Source: Paenibacillus glacialis (lineage in GTDB: Bacteria > Bacillota > Bacilli > Paenibacillales > Paenibacillaceae). Taken from it: a stretch of DNA of 64,000 nucleotides. The notes under the pieces were generated by a model. The model saw only the letters and a program-made list of their open reading frames with translations. It searched no databases and was not told the DNA's origin. Both the position numbers and the translations under genes were made by a program. Positions 54,413 through 63,919 of the stretch are shown in pieces (positions within the stretch are counted from its first letter, which is position 1; the number at the start of each line of letters is the position of its first letter). Where the stretch lies: NCBI RefSeq assembly GCF_001637205.1, contig NZ_LVJH01000003.1:28089-92088 (forward strand). The letters are read 5' to 3'.

Positions 54413-55729
54413 ATGAACCAGTTAAGAAAAAAAGATAGATGGTCAATCATAAGAAATAGTGTACTTATATCGACCATTCTAGCGCTTGTTGCAGGATGCA
54501 GTAGTACTAACGCGTCTGTACCTTTGGAAGAGAAAGGACAGAACAGTAGCCAAATAGAGAAAGTAGATATCAATGCATGGAAGATGGATTATTGGAATGA
54601 ACAGCGAAGAGGGTCCAATTTCATGAACTCCACATCGTTAACGGACAATTACCAAGCAGCTAAGGAACAGAGAATCGAGTTCATTCGGCTCGCGCCTGAC
54701 AAATGGGGCAAAGATCGTGATCACTTGTTTAACGATAAACCGGATACCAAACCTAATGAAGATTTTCTGATTGGTAGCTCGGATCGATATGAGGGCATTG
54801 TGGAAGAAGATTTTGCGAGACTCTTAGCAGATCTGGATGCGGCGGAAGCCAAAGGAATGAAAGTCATGCTGACGGTACTAAGTCTACCGGGAGATCGATG
54901 GAGGCAGTTTAACGGAGCAAAGAATGATGATCGTATTTGGCAAGAGCGTGACTATCACAGTCAATCAGCCCTTTTCTGGAAGGATCTTGCCACCCGACTG
55001 AAGAATCATCCTGCCATTATTGGCTATAACCTTATTAATGAGCCACATCCAGAGACGGCAACGGGCTTTAATGATTTCTGGACTCAGGATTATACAGCGT
55101 GGTACAACAAAGTAGAGAATACGGCAGCAGACTTAAACGTCCTCTATGATGCAATAATCAAAGGGATTAGGATGGTCGATACGACTACACCAATTATTCT
55201 AGATTCAGGTCTTTATGCAACGCCTTGGGCATTTAATTATTTGAAACCGATTGATGACCCTAACGTTCTATATGCTTTTCATATGTATGAGCCTTATGAA
55301 TTGACTAGCCAGAATAAGAACAAAGGATTTACCTATTCTTATCCAGGAACAGTCAAAGTCGGAAATGACGAGAAGGAAATGAAGTTTAATCGTCAAGCTC
55401 TTAAACAATTCGTGGAACCAGTGGCTAAGTGGGCAACGGAGCATCATGTTCCGGCCAATCGGATTATTGCATCAGAATTTGGAACGAACCGAATGGTCAA
55501 GGGAGCAGATCAATACATGACTGATCTTATTTCTATTTTCAATGAACAGGGTTGGCACTGGTCATACTACGCATTCCGTGAAGATACTTGGGATGGGATG
55601 GATTATGAGTTTGGGAGCGAGAAGCTAGGTTATGAATACTGGGACGCGAGAGATAAAGGGGAGACCTTCATTCCTGAAACATCGGACAATCCCATTTGGA
55701 ATGCGATCAAGAAAGGTCTTGGGAATTGA
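54413..55729 (+). CDS. Lipoprotein glycoside hydrolase, family 5-like
   Basis: The signal with lipobox is LALVAGC, so the enzyme is lipid-anchored outside. GH5 catalytic residues are visible: YNLINEPHPE (the NEP acid/base Glu) and IASEFGTNR (nucleophile Glu). YAFHMYEPYELT has the conserved His-x-Tyr. It hydrolyses beta-1,4-type glucans or mannans, but the exact substrate cannot be read. The length is 438 aa. The ATG lies after CGAGGTGATTCAATA. Its stop overlaps the TTG of the phosphoesterase gene. Confidence 0.85.
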   Translation: MNQLRKKDRWSIIRNSVLISTILALVAGCSSTNASVPLEEKGQNSSQIEKVDINAWKMDYWNEQRRGSNFMNSTSLTDNYQAAKEQRIEFIRLAPDKWGKDRDHLFNDKPDTKPNEDFLIGSSDRYEGIVEEDFARLLADLDAAEAKGMKVMLTVLSLPGDRWRQFNGAKNDDRIWQERDYHSQSALFWKDLATRLKNHPAIIGYNLINEPHPETATGFNDFWTQDYTAWYNKVENTAADLNVLYDAIIKGIRMVDTTTPIILDSGLYATPWAFNYLKPIDDPNVLYAFHMYEPYELTSQNKNKGFTYSYPGTVKVGNDEKEMKFNRQALKQFVEPVAKWATEHHVPANRIIASEFGTNRMVKGADQYMTDLISIFNEQGWHWSYYAFREDTWDGMDYEFGSEKLGYEYWDARDKGETFIPETSDNPIWNAIKKGLGN

Positions 55730-56580
55730 TTGTCAGAAAGATATTGATTGGGTTGTGCACGAACATACTCATGATCTTAGGAATCGGATTCTATGCAACA
55801 GAAATTGAGCCTAAGGCGCTGTCCGTGACTCGAATCGATATTGAGAATAAGTACGTACAGAAGTCATTTGATGGTATGACGATCGTTCAATTCTCGGATA
55901 CGCACTTAGGTCCCGATTATACGGTTGACCAGCTTCAATCGTTAGTTGATCGCATGAATCTAATGAAACCGGATATTGTGGTATTCACAGGCGATCTAAT
56001 GGATCATTACGCGCAATATGGTTCTAAGAATAGAAAGTTAGCCCAAAAGGTATTAGCAAAGATCGAAGCTCCCTTCGGTAAATATGCTGTATATGGTAAT
56101 CACGATAGAGGGGGAGGAGGAAGTCGGCTGTACAAGGAATACATGGAGGAAGCCGGGTTCATGGTACTCGTGAATGAGGTTCACTCGATTATATCTGCTA
56201 CCGGTGAAAGAATGAACATAGCAGGGCTTGACGACTTCTTGTTAGGCAAACCGATGATTGAACGTACGCTTCAATCGCTCCGGGCCCAGGATTTCAATCT
56301 GCTCCTCGTTCATCAACCAGATGTAGCGGATCGATTCACAGATTATCCGGTTGATCTACAACTCTCTGGACATAGTCATGGCGGGCAAGTTCGTATTCCT
56401 TTTCTACAACCACTGATTACAACTTCGTTAGGCAATAAATATATTGAGGGGTTGTACTCACTTGAAGGAAAGATCAGACCTCTGACGCTTTATGTAAACC
56501 GAGGAATCGGGACGACCCGATTACCTGTACGTTTATTCGAGAAACCCGAATTGACTGTTATTCGATTGGTAAGCCAATAG
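55726..56580 (+). CDS. Membrane-anchored metallophosphoesterase (YkuE-like)
   Basis: A single N-terminal helix (LIGLCTNILMILGIGFYATE) leads to a calcineurin-like domain: QFSDTHLGPDY, FTGDLMDHY, VYGNHDRGGGG and SGHSHGGQVRIP, all metal-ligand motifs. YkuE-type enzymes are linked to lipid or UDP-diacylglucosamine hydrolysis outside the membrane. The TTG overlaps the stop of the glycosidase gene, so the two are translationally coupled. A hairpin terminator follows. Confidence 0.9.
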   Translation: MIVRKILIGLCTNILMILGIGFYATEIEPKALSVTRIDIENKYVQKSFDGMTIVQFSDTHLGPDYTVDQLQSLVDRMNLMKPDIVVFTGDLMDHYAQYGSKNRKLAQKVLAKIEAPFGKYAVYGNHDRGGGGSRLYKEYMEEAGFMVLVNEVHSIISATGERMNIAGLDDFLLGKPMIERTLQSLRAQDFNLLLVHQPDVADRFTDYPVDLQLSGHSHGGQVRIPFLQPLITTSLGNKYIEGLYSLEGKIRPLTLYVNRGIGTTRLPVRLFEKPELTVIRLVSQ

Positions 56581-56598
56581 CAATAGTGGAATCAGGAG

Positions 56599-56637
56599 TC
56601 CCACGTTATGCGAAGCATTGCATAATGTGGGATTTTT
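56599..56637 (+). terminator. Rho-independent terminator
   Basis: TCCCACGTTATGC and GCATAATGTGGGA form a near-perfect stem around GAAGCATT, followed by TTTTT. Confidence 0.85.
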
Positions 56638-56651
56638 GATAGGGGGTATCG

Positions 56652-56668
56652 TCTTTAGTTCAATCTAT
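56652..56668 (+). repeat. Second copy of the TTTAGTTCAATCTAT core
   Basis: GTCTTTAGTTCAATCTAT matches the outer arm of the palindrome at 1517-1610 (GTCTTTGGTTCAATCTAT on the minus strand there). Only one arm is visible here. Confidence 0.4.
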
Positions 56669-56786
56669 ATTGATACTCTATTCCTTATATTTCCGCTGAA
56701 ACGGGTGCCTTAAAGTGATACGAAGTATCGCTAGCATCGGAAGCATAAGCTTCTTGGAAAAGGACGGCATAGCCGTTTCTACTTGA

Positions 56787-57674
56787 TTAGAACAAATAGC
56801 TGCTGAATTGATTAATCAATGCGGAGCGATGGCGTTCTTTATTCGTCACGGCATAAACATAACGTTCTATCAGGTTTCCGGGGATGGGGCACATTTGGAG
56901 CAGTCCGCGCTGGGCCTCACTCTCGACGGCCATACGGGATACAAAGGATACATGCGTTCCAAGTATAACCGCTTGTTTAATAGCTTCAAGCGAATCCAGC
57001 TCCAAATAGGAAGGTAGACGCTGTTCGTGGTTTTCTAGCCATTTCTCCGTCATCCTTCGGGTGCTGGATTCTTTGCCATGAAGAACAAAGGATGAAGAGG
57101 TAATCAGTTCAGGTGTTACATTTTCTAGGAAGGCTAAGGGATGAGTTGGTGCATAAATGAGCACCAATTCATCTTCGCATATTGCTTCAGCAAGCAATGC
57201 AGGAGCCGCGAATGGTTCGGTTGAGATAATGCCGATATCGATTTCATGACATTCTAGCATATCTTTTACGACGGGAGCCGTTTTGACAAATAGGGAAAGC
57301 TGGATTCCCGGATACTCCTTACCAAACCGATGTAACACAGCGGGAAGTACATAAGTAGCAGGAACGTAACTAGCTCCGATACGGATGCTACCCCTACGGA
57401 GCGTGTCGAACTCCAAGACGACACGCTCCGCTTCGGCAGCGAGCGCATTGATTTTGACGGCATAATGGAGCAGGGCATGGCCTGCGTCTGTCAGAATGAT
57501 TCTGCCCATTCGCGCTTCGAACAGCTTGACTCCGTAGTCCCGTTCCATGTTCTTCATATGAAAGGTGACGGTCGGTTGTTTTAATTCAAGGATGTCTGCG
57601 ACAGTTGTAATTTTCTTGTGCTTTTCGAGCAACTCCACAATGCGTAGTTTTAATAGATTCAGGTTCATCATCAT
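56787..57674 (-). CDS. LysR-family transcriptional regulator
   Basis: The N-terminal winged helix (LKLRIVELLEKHKKITTVAD and ILELKQPTVTFHMKNMERDY) is followed by the substrate-binding domain from GSIRIGASYVPATYVLPAVL. LysR regulators often control the divergent neighbour, here the iron-type ABC importer 180 nt away, with the operator probably between them. It starts at one of three consecutive ATG codons near 57674. The length of 295 aa is typical. Confidence 0.9.
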   Translation of the reverse strand: MMMNLNLLKLRIVELLEKHKKITTVADILELKQPTVTFHMKNMERDYGVKLFEARMGRIILTDAGHALLHYAVKINALAAEAERVVLEFDTLRRGSIRIGASYVPATYVLPAVLHRFGKEYPGIQLSLFVKTAPVVKDMLECHEIDIGIISTEPFAAPALLAEAICEDELVLIYAPTHPLAFLENVTPELITSSSFVLHGKESSTRRMTEKWLENHEQRLPSYLELDSLEAIKQAVILGTHVSFVSRMAVESEAQRGLLQMCPIPGNLIERYVYAVTNKERHRSALINQFSSYLF

Positions 57675-57856
57675 CGTCTCTCACTTTCGTTGTTTCTTAT
57701 CTATAGATTTTATCTATGAATGTTAACAGTATTCATTGAAAATATTAATTTTGCCTTTACATTCATTTAACACGGGTATTGTACTTCACAGGTAGACTGG
57801 TAAATGTAAGTAGTGATTCATTACACAATGCCAAAGCATACAAGGATGGTAATCAT

Positions 57857-58834
57857 ATGGATTTGAACATACGAGGGCTCGGTAAAGCCTTTGGTGGAAC
57901 TGTTGCCTTGCATCCGACGGATTTGACCGTACGTCAGGGAAGCTTTACGACACTACTAGGTCCTTCGGGCTGCGGAAAAACAACAATTCTTCGCATGATT
58001 GCAGGGCTAGAAACGCCGGATATGGGTACGATCTCGATGGGGGAAGAGGTGATCTTTTCGGGGCCAAGTAAGAGGGTGGTACCGACACACCAGCGTGGCT
58101 TCGGCATGGTATTTCAAGATTTTGCATTGTGGCCGCATATGACGGTATTTGAAAATGTTGCTTTTGGCCTTCGAGCGGGTAAGCGTACTTCCAAAATACG
58201 TGAAACCGTGATGGAAGCGTTGGACAAGGTTAAGTTGACAGGGATGCATGATAGATACCCTCACCAACTGTCTGGTGGACAACAGCAGCGTGTAGCTTTT
58301 GCACGTGCCGTAGCTATCACTCCACGTCTTGTGTTGTTCGATGAACCGCTAAGCGCATTGGATGCAGTACTACGTGAGGACATGCGCGTGGAGATGATGT
58401 CATTAGTTCGTGATCTGGGGCTTACAGCTCTGTATGTCACACACGATCAGATTGAGGCGATGTCCATGTCTGATGAAGTAGTGGTTATGAATAGTGGTCG
58501 AATCTTGCAATCAGGAACACCAGAAGAGGTTTATGGTGAACCTTCAGATGCCTTTGTTGCTCGCTTTATCGGCAAATCCAACTGGCTTGTGCCAGACCAC
58601 ACGATGTTCCGTCCAGAGCACCTGTTATGGGATCGGACAGGAGAAGATTGTCACTCTTTTATGGTAGAGATCACACATGTCAGCTACGTAGGAGAGCGAT
58701 ATGAACTCAGAGTCAAAGCAGAGGGGCATGGGGAGCAATGGACTGCTTACCACCATACTCGACTGGCTGTAGGTACGAAGAGAGAGGTCTATTTACCGCA
58801 TCATCGCCTTCATCACTTGGTTGAATCTAAATAA
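57857..58834 (+). CDS. ABC transporter ATP-binding protein (Fe3+/polyamine-type)
   Basis: Walker A GPSGCGKTTILRM, Q-loop VFQDFALWPHMTV, signature LSGGQQQRVAFARA and Walker B VLFDEPLSALD are all present, with a TOBE-like C-terminal region after residue 240. It is most like FbpC/PotA-type importers and energises the permease downstream. The ATG at 57857 follows AAGGATGGTAATCAT; an earlier in-frame frame lacks a site. It is the first gene of a four-gene operon opposite the LysR gene. Confidence 0.9.
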   Translation: MDLNIRGLGKAFGGTVALHPTDLTVRQGSFTTLLGPSGCGKTTILRMIAGLETPDMGTISMGEEVIFSGPSKRVVPTHQRGFGMVFQDFALWPHMTVFENVAFGLRAGKRTSKIRETVMEALDKVKLTGMHDRYPHQLSGGQQQRVAFARAVAITPRLVLFDEPLSALDAVLREDMRVEMMSLVRDLGLTALYVTHDQIEAMSMSDEVVVMNSGRILQSGTPEEVYGEPSDAFVARFIGKSNWLVPDHTMFRPEHLLWDRTGEDCHSFMVEITHVSYVGERYELRVKAEGHGEQWTAYHHTRLAVGTKREVYLPHHRLHHLVESK

Positions 58835-58850
58835 AGGGAGAGATTAAATT

Positions 58851-59924
58851 ATGAATAATTTCACAACGATTAAGACTGGATGGAATAAGGGAACGTCACT
58901 TACATTGGTTCTGGCACTAGGTTTAACGTTGGCGGGCTGCGGTACTAATTCTAATTCAACTGCCAAGGAGGCTTCGCCTTCAGCGAATAACAGTGTGACA
59001 AACACCCAAGCTGCCGATCAAAAGCTCGTTGTATATAGTGCGGGACCGGAAGGGCTGGCTAACAAGATCATTGAAGGGTATGAAGCCCAAACAGGTGTGA
59101 AGGTCGAGATGTTCCAAGGAACAACAGGTAAAATTCTAGCTCGTATGGAAGCAGAGAAATCCAACCCAGTTGTTGACGTTGTGATACTAGCATCACTACC
59201 TTCTGCACAAGGGTTGAAGAACGATGGGCTGACACTACCTTACCCGGAAGCCAAAAATGCAGACAAGCTTAACCCTGATTGGTCCGATAAAGAAGGGAAC
59301 TATTTCAGCAGTAGTGCTTCTGCTCTAGGTATTGCTTATAACACGAAGCTTGTTACAACACCGCCGACTTCTTGGGAAGACTTAACTAAACCGGAATACA
59401 AGGGACAAATCAACATTCCTGATCCTTCGTTATCGGGTTCGGCGCTTGATTTCATAACAGGTTATCTCAGTGACAAGGGAGAGAGTGGCTGGTCCTTGTT
59501 CGAGCAATTTAATAATAACGATGTAGCTGTTGCAGGAGCCAATCAGGAAGCACTGGATCCAGTTATCACAGGCGCTAAAAGCATGGTAGCAGGTGCGGTT
59601 GACTACATGACTTATAAAGCGAAAGCAAAGGGAGAGCCGGTTGATATCGTGTATCCGAAGGAAGGTACAGTGATTAGTCCACGTCCCGCGGCGATTATGA
59701 AATCAACCCAGCATGAAGAGAACGCCAAGTCATTCATTGACTATCTACTATCAGATGAAGCGCAGAAGCTGGTTTCCAATGCGGCACTCCTTCCAGGTCG
59801 TACAGATATCAAGGCTGAGAATCGTGCTAATCTGGATGAGATTCCGCTACTCAAAGCTGATTGGGTATGGATGAATGAAAATGGAGCAGATGTGACAGAT
59901 AAGTTCACGAAACTATTTAAATAA
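58851..59924 (+). CDS. ABC transporter substrate-binding lipoprotein (iron- or phosphonate-type)
   Basis: The signal with lipobox LTLAGC is followed by an Fe3+-binding-protein-like fold (KLVVYSAGPEGLANKIIEGY, YPKEGTVISPRPAAIMKSTQ). The cluster-6 extracellular binding proteins take Fe3+, polyamine or 2-aminoethylphosphonate. The two-tyrosine iron signature is not clear to me, so the ligand is open. AGGGAGAG precedes the ATG. It lies 16 nt after the ATPase gene. Confidence 0.9.
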   Translation: MNNFTTIKTGWNKGTSLTLVLALGLTLAGCGTNSNSTAKEASPSANNSVTNTQAADQKLVVYSAGPEGLANKIIEGYEAQTGVKVEMFQGTTGKILARMEAEKSNPVVDVVILASLPSAQGLKNDGLTLPYPEAKNADKLNPDWSDKEGNYFSSSASALGIAYNTKLVTTPPTSWEDLTKPEYKGQINIPDPSLSGSALDFITGYLSDKGESGWSLFEQFNNNDVAVAGANQEALDPVITGAKSMVAGAVDYMTYKAKAKGEPVDIVYPKEGTVISPRPAAIMKSTQHEENAKSFIDYLLSDEAQKLVSNAALLPGRTDIKAENRANLDEIPLLKADWVWMNENGADVTDKFTKLFK

Positions 59925-59926
59925 TC

Positions 59927-61603
59927 ATGAGAAACTCTTCATCTTTGCGACACATTCGAGCATGGTCGATTGCCCTAGCTTTACTTGTACTGACGATAAT
60001 GATTGTTGTCCCTTTGGTTGAAATATTTATTCAAAGCGTATATCGGGATGGTGAGCTGCAATTGGCAGCTCCATTCCGTACTTTGGCCGACGCTGAGATT
60101 CTCAAAGTTCTACTTGGTTCAATCTGGCTAGGGATTTGCGTTATAGCAGGTACAACCGTGCTCGCACTACCACTCGCTTGGATCATGGTGAATACCCGGC
60201 TAGCTCGGTGGCGCTGGCTGGATATCGTTTTTTTGATCCCCTTCATGACACCACCTTATATTGGGTCTATGGGCTGGATTCTGTTTATGCAAAAAAACGG
60301 GTATCTGGAGCAACTTGTACCTGGGCTTGCATCGGTGACACCCTCCTTCTTCACCTTTGGAGGCATGGTCACGATTATGAGTCTACATTTGTTCCCATTT
60401 CTGTACTTGCTACTGCGCGGAGCGCTTGAGCGGATAGGCGGTAGCCTTGAAGAAGCGGGAGCTGTGCTTGGCGCGCCTTTCACATATCGGTTTCGGCGTA
60501 TCATTGCACCATTATTGCTCTCTGCATACGGAATGGGAGCTATGCTTATTTTCGTTAAAACGATCGCCGAGTTCGGAACGCCCGTCACGTTCGGAAAACG
60601 TATTGGGTATGAAGTAATGACCTCGGAGATTCACAAATATATATCGAGCTGGCCGATTGATTTTGGTAAGGCGACTTCGCTAGCCTCCGTGCTGCTTACG
60701 GCATGTTTGCTGATTTGGTATGCGCAGTCGGTTCTAAGCCGACGCTTCACTTATAGTCTAGTAGGTGGTAAGGGTATTCGTCGTTCTTCCTTGCATTCGC
60801 AAGGCCGAGGGACATGGATTTATGTTATTTTTGTCGCGGTAGTGTTACTTCTGTCCATTGGCGTACCCTATTTCTCAATCATTGCAGCTTCAACCATGAA
60901 GCTGAGGGGAGTAGGACTTGCTTGGAACAACCTTACGCTGGAGTATTACAAGGAATTGCTGACCTGGGGTTCTACTAGCATGAGATCGTTGATGAATAGT
61001 GTGCTACTGTCACTAGCGGCTTCAACAATTGCCGTGATACTTGGCACTTGGTTTGCTATTGTCATTGGGCGATCACGTACCCGTATGGAGAGAACGACTG
61101 ATTTATTCAGTCTATTACCGAATACCGTGCCGGGAATTGTTATGGTCGTTGGGTTGATCCTGCTGTGGAATTCCCCTTGGATGCCGATTCCGTTGTACAA
61201 CACATATGGTATGGTCATTTTGACGTATGTCATTTTGTTTGTTCCATATACCGTACAATATGTAAAAAGCGACTTTGGCCAGATTGACCCCTCGTTGTTT
61301 CAAGCGGGACAAGTATTTGGCGGGAAACCACACTATGTTTTTCGCCGTGTATTGCTGCCTTTAATAGTACCCGGTATGATGGCTGGCTGGATGATGACGT
61401 TCACCATCGCCTCACGGGAACTAGTGGGTTCGCTATTAATTTTGCCACCGTCCGTTCAAACCTCGGCAACGTATATATTTGCTCAATTTGAACAAGGACA
61501 AGTATCTTTGGGCATGGCGATGGCCGTCGTGTCTGTAGGGCTCACCACCGTGATGCTTGTAATTATTGAGAGCCTGGGCTCCAAAAGAAAGTGGAATGCT
61601 TGA
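59927..61603 (+). CDS. ABC transporter permease, fused two-domain iron type
   Basis: About 12 membrane segments in 558 aa hold two BPD_transp_1 domains (each with an EAA-type loop: LEEAGAVLGAPFTYRFRRII and LFQAGQVFGGKPHYVFRRVL), the arrangement of FbpB-type permeases. It starts 2 nt after the binding-protein gene, implying coupling. Its stop TGA overlaps the ATG of the MBL-fold gene. It would import the ligand captured by the lipoprotein. Confidence 0.9.
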   Translation: MRNSSSLRHIRAWSIALALLVLTIMIVVPLVEIFIQSVYRDGELQLAAPFRTLADAEILKVLLGSIWLGICVIAGTTVLALPLAWIMVNTRLARWRWLDIVFLIPFMTPPYIGSMGWILFMQKNGYLEQLVPGLASVTPSFFTFGGMVTIMSLHLFPFLYLLLRGALERIGGSLEEAGAVLGAPFTYRFRRIIAPLLLSAYGMGAMLIFVKTIAEFGTPVTFGKRIGYEVMTSEIHKYISSWPIDFGKATSLASVLLTACLLIWYAQSVLSRRFTYSLVGGKGIRRSSLHSQGRGTWIYVIFVAVVLLLSIGVPYFSIIAASTMKLRGVGLAWNNLTLEYYKELLTWGSTSMRSLMNSVLLSLAASTIAVILGTWFAIVIGRSRTRMERTTDLFSLLPNTVPGIVMVVGLILLWNSPWMPIPLYNTYGMVILTYVILFVPYTVQYVKSDFGQIDPSLFQAGQVFGGKPHYVFRRVLLPLIVPGMMAGWMMTFTIASRELVGSLLILPPSVQTSATYIFAQFEQGQVSLGMAMAVVSVGLTTVMLVIIESLGSKRKWNA

Positions 61604-62880
61604 TGATAAAACTAAAAATTTGGGGTGGAGCGGGCGAACATGGCCGCTCCTGTTATTTCTTATCCGGAGAACAGAACCGGATTATGTTGGACTGTGGTGT
61701 CAAAAAAGAGGGAGTAGGTATCTACCCGCTTCTTGTTGCCGAGGAAGTATCACAGTTAACCGCTGTTTTTTTGTCGCATGCACATGAGGATCATTCCATA
61801 GGACTTCCACTATTATATAAGCACGGATATAAGGGAGATATCTGGACAACACGGGCAACTGCGGAACAACTCGGAAGCTATTTCGATAGTTGGCGTAGAT
61901 ATGTGAACAGACGCGGGGGAGAACTTCCGTACAAAGAGAAACATGTAGAAGCGATGACGTACCGTTATCTTGAGGATTATGCCTCACCTGATGAATGGTT
62001 CGAACTGAGTAAGGACTTGAGAATAAAATGGGGAAGAAGCGGGCATCTGGCTGGTTCTGTATGGTTTTTGCTGGAGATGGAGGAACGTAAGTTATTCTTC
62101 TCCGGGGACTACAGTCGTGAATCTCAATTGCTGGACGCAGATTCACCTAGAAGTTCAAAAGTCGATCTGTCTATAGTGGATAATGCATATGGTATGGAGG
62201 CCGACCCGCAGCAAGTAAAGCTGGAGCAGCTTACACAGGCAGCAAAGCGTGTTCTTGGTGCAGGGGGTCATTTGCTACTGCCGGTTCCGACACTTGGCCG
62301 CGGTCAGGAATTACTCGTTTGGGCGTCAGAAGTATTTTCACAATATGAAATTATAGTAGAACAAGAGATTTGGCTTGGACTTGAGCGAATGAGAAATTGG
62401 TCAGAATGGCTCCGTGCAGGCGCTCTACAGCGGATTGAAGAGTTATTGAATAGCAACAAAGTGGTTACTCCGATTGATGATCAGGAACGTAGTTTTTTGT
62501 TGGAAAGTGACGTGCCCAGCATAATATTTACCGGGGACGGAATGATGGAATCCCCACGAGCGCGTTGGTATTATGATCAATTATCACAGTCGGCCAAACA
62601 TGCAGTTATTTTGACAGGTCATACGGCACGTGGTTCATTTGCTAGGAAAATATTAGATAAAGGAACGATGCCATCGGGATGCAGTGTGCAGCACATATGC
62701 TATAAAGTTCATCAAGGACTACCCGATGTGAGCATGATGTTGAATGAAGTGCCAAGCACCCAAGCGGTTTTGGTACATGCACCCAAAGAAGAAACTGATC
62801 TTGTTGTCGCGAGATTGCTGGATGAAGGTCATAAGGGTTTGCATTCATTACAACCAGGTACAGAATTGAATTTTCGATAG
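61603..62880 (+). CDS. MBL-fold metallohydrolase, 425 aa
   Basis: The metal-binding motif FLSHAHEDHSIGLPLL (HxHxDH) is followed by GRSGHLAGSVWFLLEMEERK and KLFFSGDYSRES. A second half contains LLPVPTLGRGQELLVW and VILTGHTARGSFA, as in the beta-CASP RNase-like group, although short. The substrate may be RNA or, given the operon, an imported phospho-compound. ATG overlaps the permease stop (TGATGA). The gene is followed by a terminator. Confidence 0.85.
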   Translation: MIKLKIWGGAGEHGRSCYFLSGEQNRIMLDCGVKKEGVGIYPLLVAEEVSQLTAVFLSHAHEDHSIGLPLLYKHGYKGDIWTTRATAEQLGSYFDSWRRYVNRRGGELPYKEKHVEAMTYRYLEDYASPDEWFELSKDLRIKWGRSGHLAGSVWFLLEMEERKLFFSGDYSRESQLLDADSPRSSKVDLSIVDNAYGMEADPQQVKLEQLTQAAKRVLGAGGHLLLPVPTLGRGQELLVWASEVFSQYEIIVEQEIWLGLERMRNWSEWLRAGALQRIEELLNSNKVVTPIDDQERSFLLESDVPSIIFTGDGMMESPRARWYYDQLSQSAKHAVILTGHTARGSFARKILDKGTMPSGCSVQHICYKVHQGLPDVSMMLNEVPSTQAVLVHAPKEETDLVVARLLDEGHKGLHSLQPGTELNFR

Positions 62881-62890
62881 AAACACGCTA

Positions 62891-62914
62891 AACCCGCATA
62901 TAAATGCGGGTTTT
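62891..62914 (+). terminator. Terminator of the ABC-MBL operon
   Basis: AACCCGCAT and ATGCGGGTT pair around ATAA, followed by TTTTT. Confidence 0.9.
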
Positions 62915-63065
62915 TGGACATATACGAAACCGTCAGGATTTTCTTAGTATTTGAGAGAATAAAACAAGGAATCGACTTATTACTACCGAATTATGTATGT
63001 ACTACTTGTAAGATAATAGAGAGAATTCTCTTATGGAAATAACCAAAATAGAAAGGATGACGATA

Positions 63066-63674
63066 ATGTCAAATCTATTGCTTGAATTAGCCAAACCAGA
63101 AAGCGGAATTCTCCGCCCTGAAACGCTGGAACAGATAACCATTGTTTCTGGAAAAATGGTTGCGTGCGATCCGCTCATTTCCCACAACCACCCATTCGAG
63201 CGGACGATCCAGTCCGGTAAGTATCCGGTCGTTGCTTGGTGGCACAAGGAAGAAGAACGCATTGCTGCAGCCGAATTGAAATTGTCTGACACACGACCCA
63301 TTCGTTGGGAAATGGCTGTAAGACCGGGACAGAACGTGAACGAACTGAAGGATGGGAGCATATTCGGTTATCCAGTGGATACCGGTCTAGGTTGTTTCGG
63401 GGATGTGGAAGCGATCGATAAGCTGGATGAGATGGAAGCCAGATTGCAACGTGATCTCGGAGATGATTTTATCAGCTTATACGATAATCTTATAGAAGAT
63501 GTGCTGAGCGAACGTGATGACAATTGGGGAAGTGTGATCGTGTGTGAAGATACTGGGCTCAATGTGGTCATGTTCAGTTCTGGTTATGGCGACGGCTTCT
63601 ATGCTTCTTATTGGGGATTCGATGCTGACGACAACGTAGTTTGTCTTGTTACTGATTTTAATGTACTTAGTTGA
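63066..63674 (+). CDS. DUF4241-type protein, 202 aa
   Basis: The protein shows VSGKMVACDPLISHNHPFER, GYPVDTGLGCFGDVEAIDKL and a C-terminal FSSGYGDGFYASYWGFDADD, the pattern I associate with DUF4241, a family common near polymorphic toxins and immunity genes. The function is unknown. The ATG at 63066 follows GAAAGGATGACGATA; an earlier in-frame start lacks a site. It is a single gene. Confidence 0.85.
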   Translation: MSNLLLELAKPESGILRPETLEQITIVSGKMVACDPLISHNHPFERTIQSGKYPVVAWWHKEEERIAAAELKLSDTRPIRWEMAVRPGQNVNELKDGSIFGYPVDTGLGCFGDVEAIDKLDEMEARLQRDLGDDFISLYDNLIEDVLSERDDNWGSVIVCEDTGLNVVMFSSGYGDGFYASYWGFDADDNVVCLVTDFNVLS

Positions 63675-63724
63675 TCGTAATACTATTATTGGTAAGATCG
63701 CATTCTTTTTAAGGAGTGAACGAG

Positions 63725-63919
63725 TTGAAGAATACCTTTTTCCATGATGATCGCAAAAATAAGCTTCAAGATGGTTTGATTTATGTTAACTACATGTTTT
63801 ATCTCACTTTGTTATTTATTAAGCCACATAATTTAACTTACAGAGTCAGACTAAATATAATTAAAGAACGCATTAATGAACTGAAATCACTTAAATCAAT
63901 CAATCAAATCGCAAATTAA
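63725..63919 (+). CDS. Small basic protein, 64 aa, unknown
   Basis: The TTG start has AAGGAG eight bases upstream; GTG 63716 overlaps that site. The product MKNTFFHDDRKNKLQDGLIY is basic, helical and lysine-rich at the end. No family is recognised. The last 80 nt of the window hold nothing I can support. Confidence 0.5.
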   Translation: MKNTFFHDDRKNKLQDGLIYVNYMFYLTLLFIKPHNLTYRVRLNIIKERINELKSLKSINQIAN

